Shown piece by piece: positions 22,010 to 31,344 of a stretch of DNA of 64,000 nucleotides (within the stretch, counting starts at the first letter, position 1; each line of letters starts with the position of its first letter). The stretch is from NCBI GenBank assembly GCA_001179505.1, contig CDMY01000375.1:31215-95214 (forward strand), in the 5' to 3' direction. A program made the position numbers and the translations under genes. The notes under the pieces were generated by a model that had not been told where the DNA came from, did no database searches, and was given only the letters and a program-made list of their open reading frames with translations. This stretch comes from Vitrella brassicaformis (Eukaryota > Sar > Vitrellaceae).

Positions 22010-22711
22010 TTAGAAAGAAAAATGGAGTATCCTGCCCTCCGCCACGTTGTAGATCTCATGCATGAGATGTGGAGTGGTGACCACCCGCACCCCCGCAATT
22101 GTCTCCTCCTCCTTGGTGTCGCCCATCTGGAAGAACGTCACATTGCGCGAGGCCAGGTGGTCGAGCGACGGCTGCAAGTCGCCCAGGAGGAAGGGGAGTT
22201 GGTCCTCAGGCGTGCTGGTCAGCAGGGGCCCGCAGCCGTCAGGTGAGTTGCACCACACCACCACCTTGATCCCACTGTCAGCCTGAAAGACACGAATGAG
22301 ACAAGGGGACACACACACACACAGAAAGACAGACACCCGTACATTGTCATGTTAGCACCCCTCTACCCACTATGTACCTACCAGCCGGCGCGCCACTTGA
22401 ATGCCTTTGCCGACGCCTCCCTCACTCAGCTGCACCGCCGCGCCGTCGGCCTTGTTCTTCATCGTCTCCTTCATGCGATGACTCTCTGCCAAGGCAAATG
22501 AGCCCACCACCAGACTTGCCACAGCCAACAGAGCAATGAGGCCGATAATCATGTCGCGTTTGGGCGATGGAGGGGTGCTGGGCGGCTGCGTGTAGTCGCC
22601 CCTGAGGCCCTCTGCCGAACCCTCGCTGGCGAGTCTGGTCCTTTTGAGAGAAGTGTCGGTGGAGATGGCCTGGGAGGTGAGCACGTCGACTTGCACGTTT
22701 CCGGGCCTCAT
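22010..22711 (-). CDS. Small single-pass membrane protein, unknown
   Basis: Two exons (22382-22711 and 22010-22282, minus) give about 200 residues; the join is phase 0 (RRL then ADSGIK). The N-terminal 70 residues are polar (MRPGNVQVDVLTSQ...). One strong transmembrane helix follows (IIGLIALLAVASLVVGSFAL). A basic/polar stalk leads to a compact domain containing VVVWCNSPDG and FLLGDLQPSL, ending with ILHFSF. Type II topology is likely, with the C-terminal domain in the lumen or outside. No family was recognised. An earlier in-frame ATG at 22882 would add about 57 residues; 22709-22711 was preferred because it leaves room for a shared promoter. Confidence 0.55.
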
Positions 22712-22897
22712 GGTGAATGTGGTAGATGAGGGAGCAGCAGCGGTTTCGGACCGAGAATTGCGAGCTGCAACGGCAAGAAGCGAAGAAAGGCCGCGATGTT
22801 GAGGCCTTTGCTGTGCCAGTTGGCGTCCAGCTGTCGGTGTTTGTATGTGCAGCAGCGTTCGCTCTTCAGCCTCTCCCCACATGTGCGTTTCTCATCC
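22712..22897. promoter_or_regulatory. Bidirectional promoter region, membrane protein / Whirly-like
   Basis: If both chosen starts are right, 186 bp separate the two divergent genes. No obvious core promoter motif is visible. Confidence 0.4.
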
Positions 22898-23872
22898 ATG
22901 CCTGAGTTCGCAAAGCCGCCCACACGGCTCGACGCCCTGCTGCCCGTGTGCCTCAAGGCAGGTAGGTGCTTACGTGCGCACCATCAGAGCCCTGACCGCA
23001 CCGAGGGAGGGGGATTGATGAATGCATCTCCGCACCTCGCGCCTCTGCTGTTTTGCAATGTATGTGCGGTGTGGTGTGGTGTGTGTGTGTTGATGCAGAT
23101 GGCAACATGACGGCTCGTTTGTATCCTGACTGGGACGCTCGCCTGGGCACCCCCACGATAGAGCTGGCCCTCATCAGCGCAGAGCCGCCCGAGTTGGCTC
23201 CCCCCTCCAACACGCAGTCGCAGGCAGGAGGCGAGCAGGAGGGCATGCAAGGCTCGGTGGCCACCACATGCGCCTTCATGAGGCCTGCGTTCAAGATACG
23301 GGTACGCAGCCGGGGTTGCCACGGGGGCGGTGCATCTCTGTGACTGGAGGCGCATCAATCCAGCCTGTGCTTGTTGTGTGGTCTGGTGTGGTGGGTGCGT
23401 CCATCTGTCCATGTGTCCCTGTTTCAGTTGGATGGTCCGATGGTAGCGCGTTTGTTGGCGGTGGACGGTTGGGGCGTGAGCAAGCAGACGGTCAAGGACA
23501 AGGAGTCGGAGCTCATGTACGGCGTGCGGCAGGGGTGTGTGTACCTCAAGATGAAGGAGCGCAAGATGGGCAATCCCGGCTGGGGGGGCAGGGGCGGCGG
23601 ATACGGCTATAGGAGCGGAGGGGGCGGTGGTGGGGGTGGGGACAAGGAGGGCGAGTCGCTGGCGACGCGGCTGGCGCCTGGCGAGGCGGTGGTGCTGCGC
23701 CGCATGCTCAAGTTTGCCCTCCCCAACATGCTCGGATGGACCACTGAAAACACCAAATACCAAGGTACACACACATTCACACACTTCCGTTGTTGCCTTG
23801 TGAATATCGCGTGCGGTTTTCTGTGTGTCAATGTGCTGGGCAGCTGGCTGGAAGGCCGCCCAGACCACCTAA
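22898..23872 (+). CDS. Possible Whirly-fold ssDNA/RNA-binding protein
   Basis: Four exons (22898-22961, 23099-23301, 23428-23764, 23844-23872) join in phase into about 210 residues. The N-terminus (MPEFAKPPTRLDALLPVC) precedes TARLYPDWDARLG and a beta-rich stretch. After a Gly-rich loop the protein ends LAPGEAVVLRRMLKFALPNM followed by LGW. That ending resembles the last helix of plant Whirly proteins (TTAEFAVMRTACSFALP, then HIMGW), which bind single-stranded DNA or RNA in organelles. The size fits. The rest of the match is weak and no organelle leader is evident, so this is a hypothesis. Confidence 0.45.
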
Positions 23873-24898
23873 GTAGCACCGAATGACCGACCTTGACACA
23901 CAGGACATCACGATAGCGGCCAAGATGGATATGCATGGAGGTAGCCCGCTTTAACAGAGTACACGTACAAAGAGAGACGAATTGATCCATCGATCCATGG
24001 ATGGATGGATGGATGGATGGATGGATGGACAGACAGACAGACAGGCAGGCGAACACCCTGCGTGGGTGTGTCCGTAGCATTGAATGCATTGTGTGCATGT
24101 ATCAACGTTCTTGCATCGCCGTATGAGGGATGGATGGAGAGAGAGAGAGAGAGAGAGTTAGGGGTGTACATACACATATACAGAGAGGGGCTGATAAAAC
24201 ACACATACATACAGGTATGTAAGGTAGATGTGCGTGTGCAAATAATGGGGTCAGTGCACACAGGGACACGCAAGACGAACCTCGTGTGTGTGGACAGAGG
24301 TGTTTGTGTACAGAGTCGCGCTCTTGTCCGATTGCATCAATTCATGACACTCCACGCGGTCTTCCGACGAGAATTCTCGATTTGAGAGATTTGAGACGGC
24401 GAGACGGCTTGAATGATTTTCTCTTGACAGATTCTATCGTTTTCGAACCAGCGACTTCGACTGGCGCTGCGGGTGTTCACACACCCTCCCGTACAGGCAG
24501 ACGTCGCCTGCGTCGGTGTCCCCATCGCCGCCTCATCATCGCTGCCCTTCCCGCCAGCAAAGACGAGAGGATCATGTGCCGTTGCTTTGGCGGGGCACTC
24601 TTCATTCGAATGGTGCAGGGCCCAGACATCCAGCTACCCGGCCGCAGCGGGTGTTTGGGCCATCTGTCGCCACCGTTGGACACCGTGCAGCTGACGACAC
24701 TGCAGCCCGATTGAGAGTGGACTACTCCCCAGACGAGGAGTGGACAGGCATGGGCAATCAGTTGCGGTGAGGTCACCCGCCTCCAGCAAAAGCTGTATGA
24801 CGCCCTGCAGTGGACCGCTGGGCAGTGGACCGCATAGTCTCTGAGGGGTTGGGAGCGGGAATTGGCGACGATGACCGACAGACGCACCCGCCACCTTC
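23873..24898. other. Intergenic, about 1 kb, simple repeats
   Basis: Contains a (GGAT)n run at about 23997-24028, GACAGACA repeats, a (GA)n run near 24138-24158 and unremarkable sequence after it. No supported exon was found, although an upstream exon of the next gene could lie here. Confidence 0.45.
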
Positions 24899-27600
24899 AT
24901 GGGCATGACCAAGCAGGAACTTCTCGAGAAGTTCTCAAAGGCCAGGGTACGCAGCACACACAAACACACACACACACAAGCACACACCTTTTCTCCCAGG
25001 TCTGTGTGTGTGGTGTGGTCCGTCAGTCGCTGGCAGACGCCCTTCCTGACGACGAGGACGTGAAGAACCTCAAGGATTCCCAGATCTGGCGCACCTACGC
25101 CTTGGCCAGTGACGTGAGCGGCAGCTGCGTGCTGGGCGAGGGCGTCCTTGCCCGAGTAACGACTACGCCGAGGCGTAAGGTCAAAAAGATATGCGGATGT
25201 GTGGATGTGTGGATGTGTGTTACAGGGCTGGATGAGATATACCCGTGGCTGTCACCCGTCACCCAGGTACATGGCACGACCGACTGCAGCATGCAGGCGC
25301 TTCTGCCTCCCCTTCGTGTGCAGTGAGAGAGAGAGGTTCTGACCTGCGCCACCAATGAGGAGACAGGCCAGCCCAGTGAGGCAGAATGCCAAGTGGGCAG
25401 CCAGAAGGCCCTGGAGGGTGTGTTGCAGCCGGAGGTGAACAATCGTGTGGAGAGGGTGGGAAAGCGGTCGGTAGCGGTCGGTCGATGGACAGGCTGCCTT
25501 TGAGCTGCCGCCTGAGCGGCTGACTGGAGGTGTGAACATGTTCTTGGGCGTATGCGGTCGTGATGCCGCGGGTCTGGTGCTTCAGGATGATGGCGAAGAA
25601 TCTGGATCGGAGGTGGAGGTGGAGCTGGAGGTGCACGCCACGGGGTTTGAAAATATAGATGGCGTAGTTGAGGCTGTCTTCCTACAGCAACCCGGCCGCT
25701 GAGCGTGTGTGTGTGTGTGTGTGTGCAGTGGCGAGCACCCTGTTTGAGATCGTGTTGCGTCGCGTGCGCGAGGAGGTTGTCGATGGCGACGTGTCAGAGG
25801 AAACCAGGATGCGCCAGAGGGCTATCGCAAAGGTACGCACCCCCACATCTACAGCCACACACACACACACACAGCCCCTCCCTCTCCCCACCATGTGCCA
25901 AAACCCATGATGGATGTGCGCGTGTGTAGGAGTTTGGTGTGTGTGTGTCGTCGTGCGGCCATGTGTCGGGTCACCTGGGTGGCTCGATGGACGACGATGA
26001 CGACCAGGAGGACCCTGACACACGACTCAGAGGTGGGTCAGTCAGATCGGGCATGGCACGGTGGTGGACTGTCTGTCTGTCCTCTCTCCTTCGTATGAGT
26101 GCATTGCTTCCCTCCCTCCCTCCCTCCCTCCCTCCCTCTCTCCCATTTCTGTACGTACATCCTTTCTGCAGCAGGTCGCATGTTGGAGATGGCCTTCAAA
26201 CACCTGAGCCAGCTCATCAACGACGAGGGGCGCCCGGAAGGTGAGGGGCCGGCCGGCCGGGTGTGTGGGGGACGCTCACACGCACCATGCCTGCCTGCGT
26301 CTGGTTTGCCCAGAGTTGCGTTGGGAGGTCCTCGAGAGCTGCGTGCCGGCCGCCCTGAGCCCCTCTGTTCACAATGGGGAGTGGCACCGCGACCATCAGG
26401 TGAGCTGAGCGAGAGCGACAGACGGCACCATCCGCCGCCCGTATGTGTGTGATCTCTCCCTCCCCTTTTGTCTCTCTGCTTGAGCGTCAGAACGCGGCGC
26501 TTGCCCGCGGTGCGGTGGGGGAGATGATGGACCTGGCCGCTGACGCCTGTGATGCCACTGTAGCGAAAGAGGTGAGCTGTGCATTGCACCACACACACGT
26601 GCACACCAGGGTTGTGGGTGGTGTGTGTAACCCAGGTTACACACACCACACTTAGTGTGTGTGTGCAGGACCCTGGCGCGCCCGAGATGACCCCCGTGTC
26701 GCTCATCGCCCTCCATGCCCTCAGAAAACTCGAACGTTAGACAACAACAAGTGTGTTGACAGATTTGTTGATGCCCTTGTCTTGTCTTGTTTTGTGTTTT
26801 GTGTGCGCAGCGGCTGTTGTGTTCCACATCGTGGGTCCTCTGGTGGCTCAACAAATCAGCAGTGAGGATCCCGCAGCCGTCAAGGCCATACACATAGAGG
26901 TCAGCCAGCCAGTCAGTCGACCAAACTAACAAAAGGGGCTGGACGACCGAGGGAATACTCATTCTCTCATTCTCATTGCTGTCTGTGTGTCTGTGTGTGC
27001 AGATGGCGGCTGCATACCTCACACGCGCCGACGACTTCGACAGCAACGACCAAGCGGCCTGTCGCGATGTACGCTCACACACACATCACATCAGACCACA
27101 CCACATCACATCCAGCCTGGCCGCCTTCAGCAGATGTCCAGCAAGATCCGTCGAGTGGCCTTTGCTCGCGACCGAGCGGGCGTGTCCACTCGCGCCAAGG
27201 CCCTCATCCACCTCACCTCGTCAATCGCCAAGCTCCCCCACTACGTACACTCAACACCACACACACACACACACACCATACCACACACACGTGAGATCTC
27301 TCCCTCTGTCTGTGCTGTGTGTATGGGTGTGCAGATGCAGCAGGTCGAGAGCCGCAACCTCTTGGCCGCGTGTGTCAAGGAGGCCGAGGCACTCGCCATG
27401 GACCGCGCTGTGCTGCTGACGTGCATCAAGGACGTCGTCATGCGGCTGGGTCCGCGGCCGTCGCCGATAAACTCGCCGTCAGACGAGCTCGACGGCGGGA
27501 AGGAGCTCCGGCAGAGCCTCCCGGGGGTCGTCAGCGAGTGCATGCGGCACCTGGGCAAACAGAGACCTGTCGGCGACAAGGCCCTGAAGACTCAGGTACA

Positions 27601-27638
<38 letters not shown>

Positions 27639-28850
27639 CGGGTGTATGGCTGTGCGTGTGTGTGGAATTGGCAGCACACCGCCGTCGACATCATGACCGA
27701 GATCGTCGAGGTCAGCATACTACCACAGGACAGACAAGTAGTCTCGTGTGGTGTGTGATGTGCCACACGTGTGTATGTGTGTGTGTCTTTGTTTGTTTTG
27801 TTTGTCAGAAATGGCCTGCAGCTCTTGGGCGGGATGGCGTGACGGGCCAGCTCATCGACTACCTCCTCAACGTAGCACTGGTAACTGCACAGCACACACA
27901 CACATCCATCCATCCATCCCATCGATCAGTTCAGACGGCTGAGGCTCTCTGTGTGTGTGTGTGTGTCTCAGAGTGTGGGTATTGACGTGTCCAAGTGGAT
28001 GTGCGGGACGCGCCAGCTGTTCGAGAGCGAAAGAAAGAAAGAGACACACACACCGAACGGCGATTAACTGGCGTCTCTGATTGTGGCGCCACTCGGGAGC
28101 GGAGGTACCTATCGAATGTGCCTGAAAGTCCACTCAGCGTCCATGGCCCTTTGTCTCGCTGTCTGTGACTGTCTTTGTCTTTGTCTTTGTCTTTGTCTTT
28201 GTCGTTTAGCGCGGAAGCAGAGGCCCGAGAGGGCGGGGTCGGCCCGGGCGGCTGCCGCATTCGCCGCTGACGAGGAGGAGGGCGACAACGAGGCGGCGAA
28301 TGCGACAGGTGACGAGGACTCCAGCCCAAGCAGCGGGCCGAAGGGAGGGAGACGCCCCAAGCTTCTCAGGATGCTGGATGACATCGACTTCCAGGGTATG
28401 CATCAATGCGGGAACGGATAAGCATGTCGAGCCTGTCTCTTTATTGCATGGTGTGCGAACAGACTACGATGTTGCTGTGTGGGATATCCCGAGAGGTGTT
28501 GATGTACGCTCAAGACACAGACACAAAGAGAGACCATTTAGATGGCTGCCATGTCTCTTGTTTGCATGTGTGTGTCTCCAGCGGCAAGTCAAGCGTGCGC
28601 TCCGAGGTTCTGCAGCCCAAGCCATTGCCAAGTGGCGAAAAATCGATGCGCTTGGCCTGCTGCTCGTCACGGTGAGGGGGGCAGGAGAGGAGAAGAAGAG
28701 AGCCGTGAGCCTCCTGCTCCGCCTGAACACCAAATATGTCCAGCGTAAGCACCACGTCACAGACATTCACGGCAACTGAATGTGGTGATGCCTCGTGTGT
28801 GTGTGTTTCAGATGAATGTAACAAAGACGACACCCAAGTTCAAAAATAAC
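24899..28850 (+). CDS. Large helical-repeat (HEAT-like) protein, possibly condensin-related
   Basis: Many short exons, most joined in phase by clear splice sites. The model starts at MGMTKQELLEKFSKAR (24899) and passes through LADALPDDEDVKN, LDEIYPWLSPV, TLFEIVLRRVREEV, MLEMAFKHLSQLI, VVFHIVGPLVAQQI, AGVSTRAKALIHLTSSIAKL, LLTCIKDVVMRLG and LIDYLLNVAL. Most pieces are amphipathic helices typical of HEAT/ARM repeats. The segment from IRRVAFARDRAG resembles the DVNSFVRSRVLQL...RLADKSVLV region of condensin subunit D2, but only faintly. Two problems: the stretch 25.33-25.69 kb could not be spliced consistently, and the exon from about 27970 meets an in-frame TAA at 28065-28067. The downstream exons (basic/acidic linker at 28208-28394, then VKRALRGSAAQAIAKW) may be the same gene or a second one. 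No firm function. Confidence 0.5.
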
Positions 28851-29110
28851 AAACTCGCCGAGCTGTGGGAGGGTAAACTAACACCAAATTACCTCCCTGC
28901 CGGCACCACTGTTGTCTTTGTTGTTTTGTCAAATGCAGACTATTACAATACCAAGAAGGAGTAGTGAACAAGGGCTTTGAATGACGTGCGTGGGCGTTTT
29001 TCCTTTTCGTGTGGATCCCGTCTCAACAGAAGACCAGGGGTCAGAGACACATAAGTCGAAACCACACCAATGAGGATTGCTCCTTGCTTCTCATTCGCTG
29101 TCGTGCGTGT
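28851..29110. other. Spacer
   Basis: Short stretch after the HEAT-like gene. An alternative reading of its last exon ends at about 28964 (…YYNTKKE). Otherwise no gene; the IAA-box copy C begins at 29111. Confidence 0.4.
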
Positions 29111-29160
29111 CTCTGCAGACATCGATCGCCGCCTACATTTTATATCTCGGTGTCCTTTCC
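29111..29160 (+). repeat. IAA-box copy C (upstream flank of mosaic pseudogene)
   Basis: Reads TCTCTGCAGACATCGATCGC and on through CGCCTACATTTTATATCTCGGTGTCC, encoding S-I-A-A-Y-I-L-Y-L-G-V-L. It is nearly identical to copy B at 7.5 kb. Differences between copies fall mainly at third codon positions. Confidence 0.75.
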
Positions 29161-29640
29161 GCCCCCACACCGCGGCATTGCGTGTCCAGCGACGACACAG
29201 CTTCCCCAGCCAGTGTCACTTCATGCGGTACCTCAGGCGCAGGTGCCCAATACACAGGCGCAGGCGGAGGAGATCGCCCACCGTCAGCGCCGCTCTCGCC
29301 AGCTACGGCGTGGAGGCCATCTCGGTCTTCGACAGGCTGCTGGACGAGGGCGGCCAGGTGACTATCATGACAAACGGCGAGGGCGAGACACTTCTTTAGA
29401 GAGACACGTGGCCAGTGTGGCGTATACGGTGGTGTCGTGTCTTCGGTTGTGCTGGATTGCTCACAGCCGTCCTCAGTCGCAACCGACGTCTCCAGGCGGC
29501 TCAGATTTCCCAGGGCGGCCAGGTTCTGCGTTGAGGACGCAAATGGCTTCTTCCCCAACCCCTCCCCTGCCCCCTGCCCGATGTGATGCCGGTCAACCTG
29601 TGTGCTTTCAACGTGGCGTTTCATGAAGACTATGAGGCGT
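29161..29640 (+). pseudogene. Mosaic pseudogene: HAD fragment plus SRRLRFPRAA fragment
   Basis: Two pieces lie side by side. At about 29238-29398 the DNA matches the HAD exon at 8752-8963: QVPNTQAQAEEIA, then VSAALASYGVEAISVF and LLDEGGQVTIMTNG. A frame shift lies near 29276-29282 and the frame ends soon after TNG. At about 29470-29590 a second piece reads ATDVSRRLRFPRAARFCVED, matching the end of the decayed gene at 5.4 kb. The linking splice sites and the rest of both parent genes are absent. The locus is therefore a chimera of fragments, not an intact gene. Confidence 0.7.
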
Positions 29641-29693
29641 TTGGTGCAAGACTATGAGAAGCTGCAGCCCGTCTTGGAGAGTCTTGTCTTTGC

Positions 29694-30577
29694 ATGCCTG
29701 CCCCACCCGACCCCGCCCGCATCACCGCACACCAGCGCGACATCCACAACTGCATCGTGCAGCTGATCGAGACGGGCAACGATGCAGCAGCGGCCAGCGA
29801 GGCAGTGCGCCTCATCCGCAACAACCGGCACATTCCGCTGGCCGGAAAGAATCTGTTCCGTCGGCTGGCTGCCTATGCGCGCCGCCTGTCGTCTGAGCAG
29901 AAGCTGCGCATCGTCACGGCCATCCTCGCCCATCAGGCCGCGCTCGCCAACGAGATCGACGAGCACCCACACCAAAGCGGCCAGGTGGCGATCCACCACT
30001 TCAGCCAGTACCCGTCCTATTCGACGGGCATCAGGTGGAGCTTCTGCGCTTGCTGGTGGCCAAGGGAGGGGCAGGCATCGTCAGCCTGCGGGACGACAAC
30101 GACCGCCTGCCGCTGCACCACAACGAGGTGGCTGTGCGAGAACGGGGCGGCGGCAGACATCAACAGCCCCAACGGCGGCCTCACCCCTCTCCGGCTCGAC
30201 GCCAACAAGAACGACCCGGCCTGGGGAAGCCTGCTCACCGCCGTCTGACGCTGCTGGAGATGGGGGCATCGGTTGCTGCGGCGGATGTGCGGCCACTGCC
30301 AGTGCCGCATCGGGTGCTGTGGGAGGAGAAAATCCTGGGAGGAGAAGATCCTCGAGGCCTACCGCCACCATCTCGAGTGGGACCTCATCAAGCGCATCCT
30401 CGCCCAGTCAGCCTGTGTACCGTCGTGAATCGCGCCATTCGCGACGAGGCGCGGCGGTATGGGCTCACCCTCGGGCGCATCAGGGGGCAGAGCAGCGATG
30501 CGGCCAGCAACGGGGCTGGGTGGGACTGGAGGAGGCTGGGGTGGTCAAGGGAGGGGTGTTTCAGCCGCTTTATCTGA
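29694..30577 (+). pseudogene. Broken ankyrin-like gene fragment
   Basis: An open frame from MPAPPDPARITAHQRDIHN (29694) is helical and protein-like up to IHHFSQYP near 30010. After that the protein-like text jumps frame. ELLRLLVAKGGAG and LRDDNDRLPLHH (ankyrin-repeat style) are read one frame over, and DINSPNGGLTPL in yet another. These shifts, with no splice sites between, indicate a decayed ankyrin-repeat protein. The 3' end overlaps the first copy of a local direct repeat. Confidence 0.6.
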
Positions 30578-30620
30578 GTTGATGGCTGGGCTGGTCGGTG
30601 TGTGCGAGGGCGGGAGGGAG
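30535..30620 (+). repeat. Local direct repeat, copy 1
   Basis: Begins CTGGGGTGGTCAAGGGA and ends GAGGGCGGGAGGGAG, with TTGATGGCTGGGC inside. A diverged second copy lies about 208 bp downstream. It covers the tail of the ankyrin-like frame, so it probably derives from the 3' end of a family member. Confidence 0.7.
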
Positions 30621-30742
30621 GGGACAGGGAGTTAGAAGTTTTCTCGAAGTCAGTCAGGGATGTTGGGTGTGATTTGGGCAGGTTTGGGCGAAGAGGCGAT
30701 TGGTTGGTTGGCTTGCTGACGCATTTCATGTGTGTGGGCGGG

Positions 30743-30833
30743 GGCTGGGGGTGGTCAAGGGAAACGCCTTCAAGTCGCTAATTTGAGCTGATTGATGGCT
30801 GGGCGGGTCAGTGTGTGTGAGGGCGGGAGGGAG
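30743..30833 (+). repeat. Local direct repeat, copy 2, abutting IAA-box D
   Basis: Second copy of the repeat at 30535-30620, with the same start (GGGGTGGTCAAGGGA), middle (TTGATGGCTGGGC) and end (GAGGGCGGGAGGGAG). It runs directly into IAA-box copy D. A third, shorter tail (GAGAGGGCGGGAGAGG) precedes copy E near 31030. Confidence 0.7.
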
Positions 30834-30872
30834 ATATATCGCTACCTACATTTTATATATGGTGTCTCTTGC
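30834..30872 (+). repeat. IAA-box copy D
   Basis: Reads ATATATCGCTACCTACATTT then TATATATGGTGTC, encoding Y-I-A-T-Y-I-L-Y-M. It follows the second direct-repeat tail and is not part of any recognisable gene. Confidence 0.7.
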
Positions 30873-31097
30873 CTCCCATTTGACGTGGCAGCCAATTTCT
30901 CAGTCTGACCTGTTTTATCCGTTTTCTGTACGTGCAGGAGGGGGCGGACCTTGCAGGTTCTAATGCTCGTGTCTACATGATGTATTTCGCGACGATTAAT
31001 GCCTTGGTGTGGGTGACCTCGAATGAGTGAGAGGGCGGGAGAGGCGAAGTGAGTGACCCACATATAATCGGCGGCGGGGGGCATGTGCATGTGGTGA

Positions 31098-31140
31098 GGA
31101 TCGCTGCTTGCATTTTATACATATTGCGATGTCTGTTCCT
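31098..31140 (+). repeat. IAA-box copy E
   Basis: Reads ATCGCTGCTTGCATTTTATA then CATATTGCGATGTC, encoding R-I-A-A-C-I-L-Y-I. It is the last copy, about 264 bp after copy D, with only a short tail-like remnant between them. Confidence 0.7.
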
Positions 31141-31344
31141 CCATGTAAGGGCTCTTTAAGAATATTTGTGTATGATCGCATTCACCCGAGTCCATCCAAT
31201 TCACTCGCGCCATCTTCGACAATCGATGAATTGAATGGCATGTTCGTCCTTCCGTATACACAATGCCGACACCGCACATCAATGCAGCAGACTCTCAAAG
31301 GCTGCCGGCTGTCTGTCTGTCTATCTGTCTGTCTGTCTGTCTGT

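Noticed and set aside
23997-24028. Telomere-like GGAT repeats
   Set aside because: Short GGAT/CATC microsatellites occur at many interior sites (for example 3380, 14765, 18235, 59985) and do not match telomere arrays.
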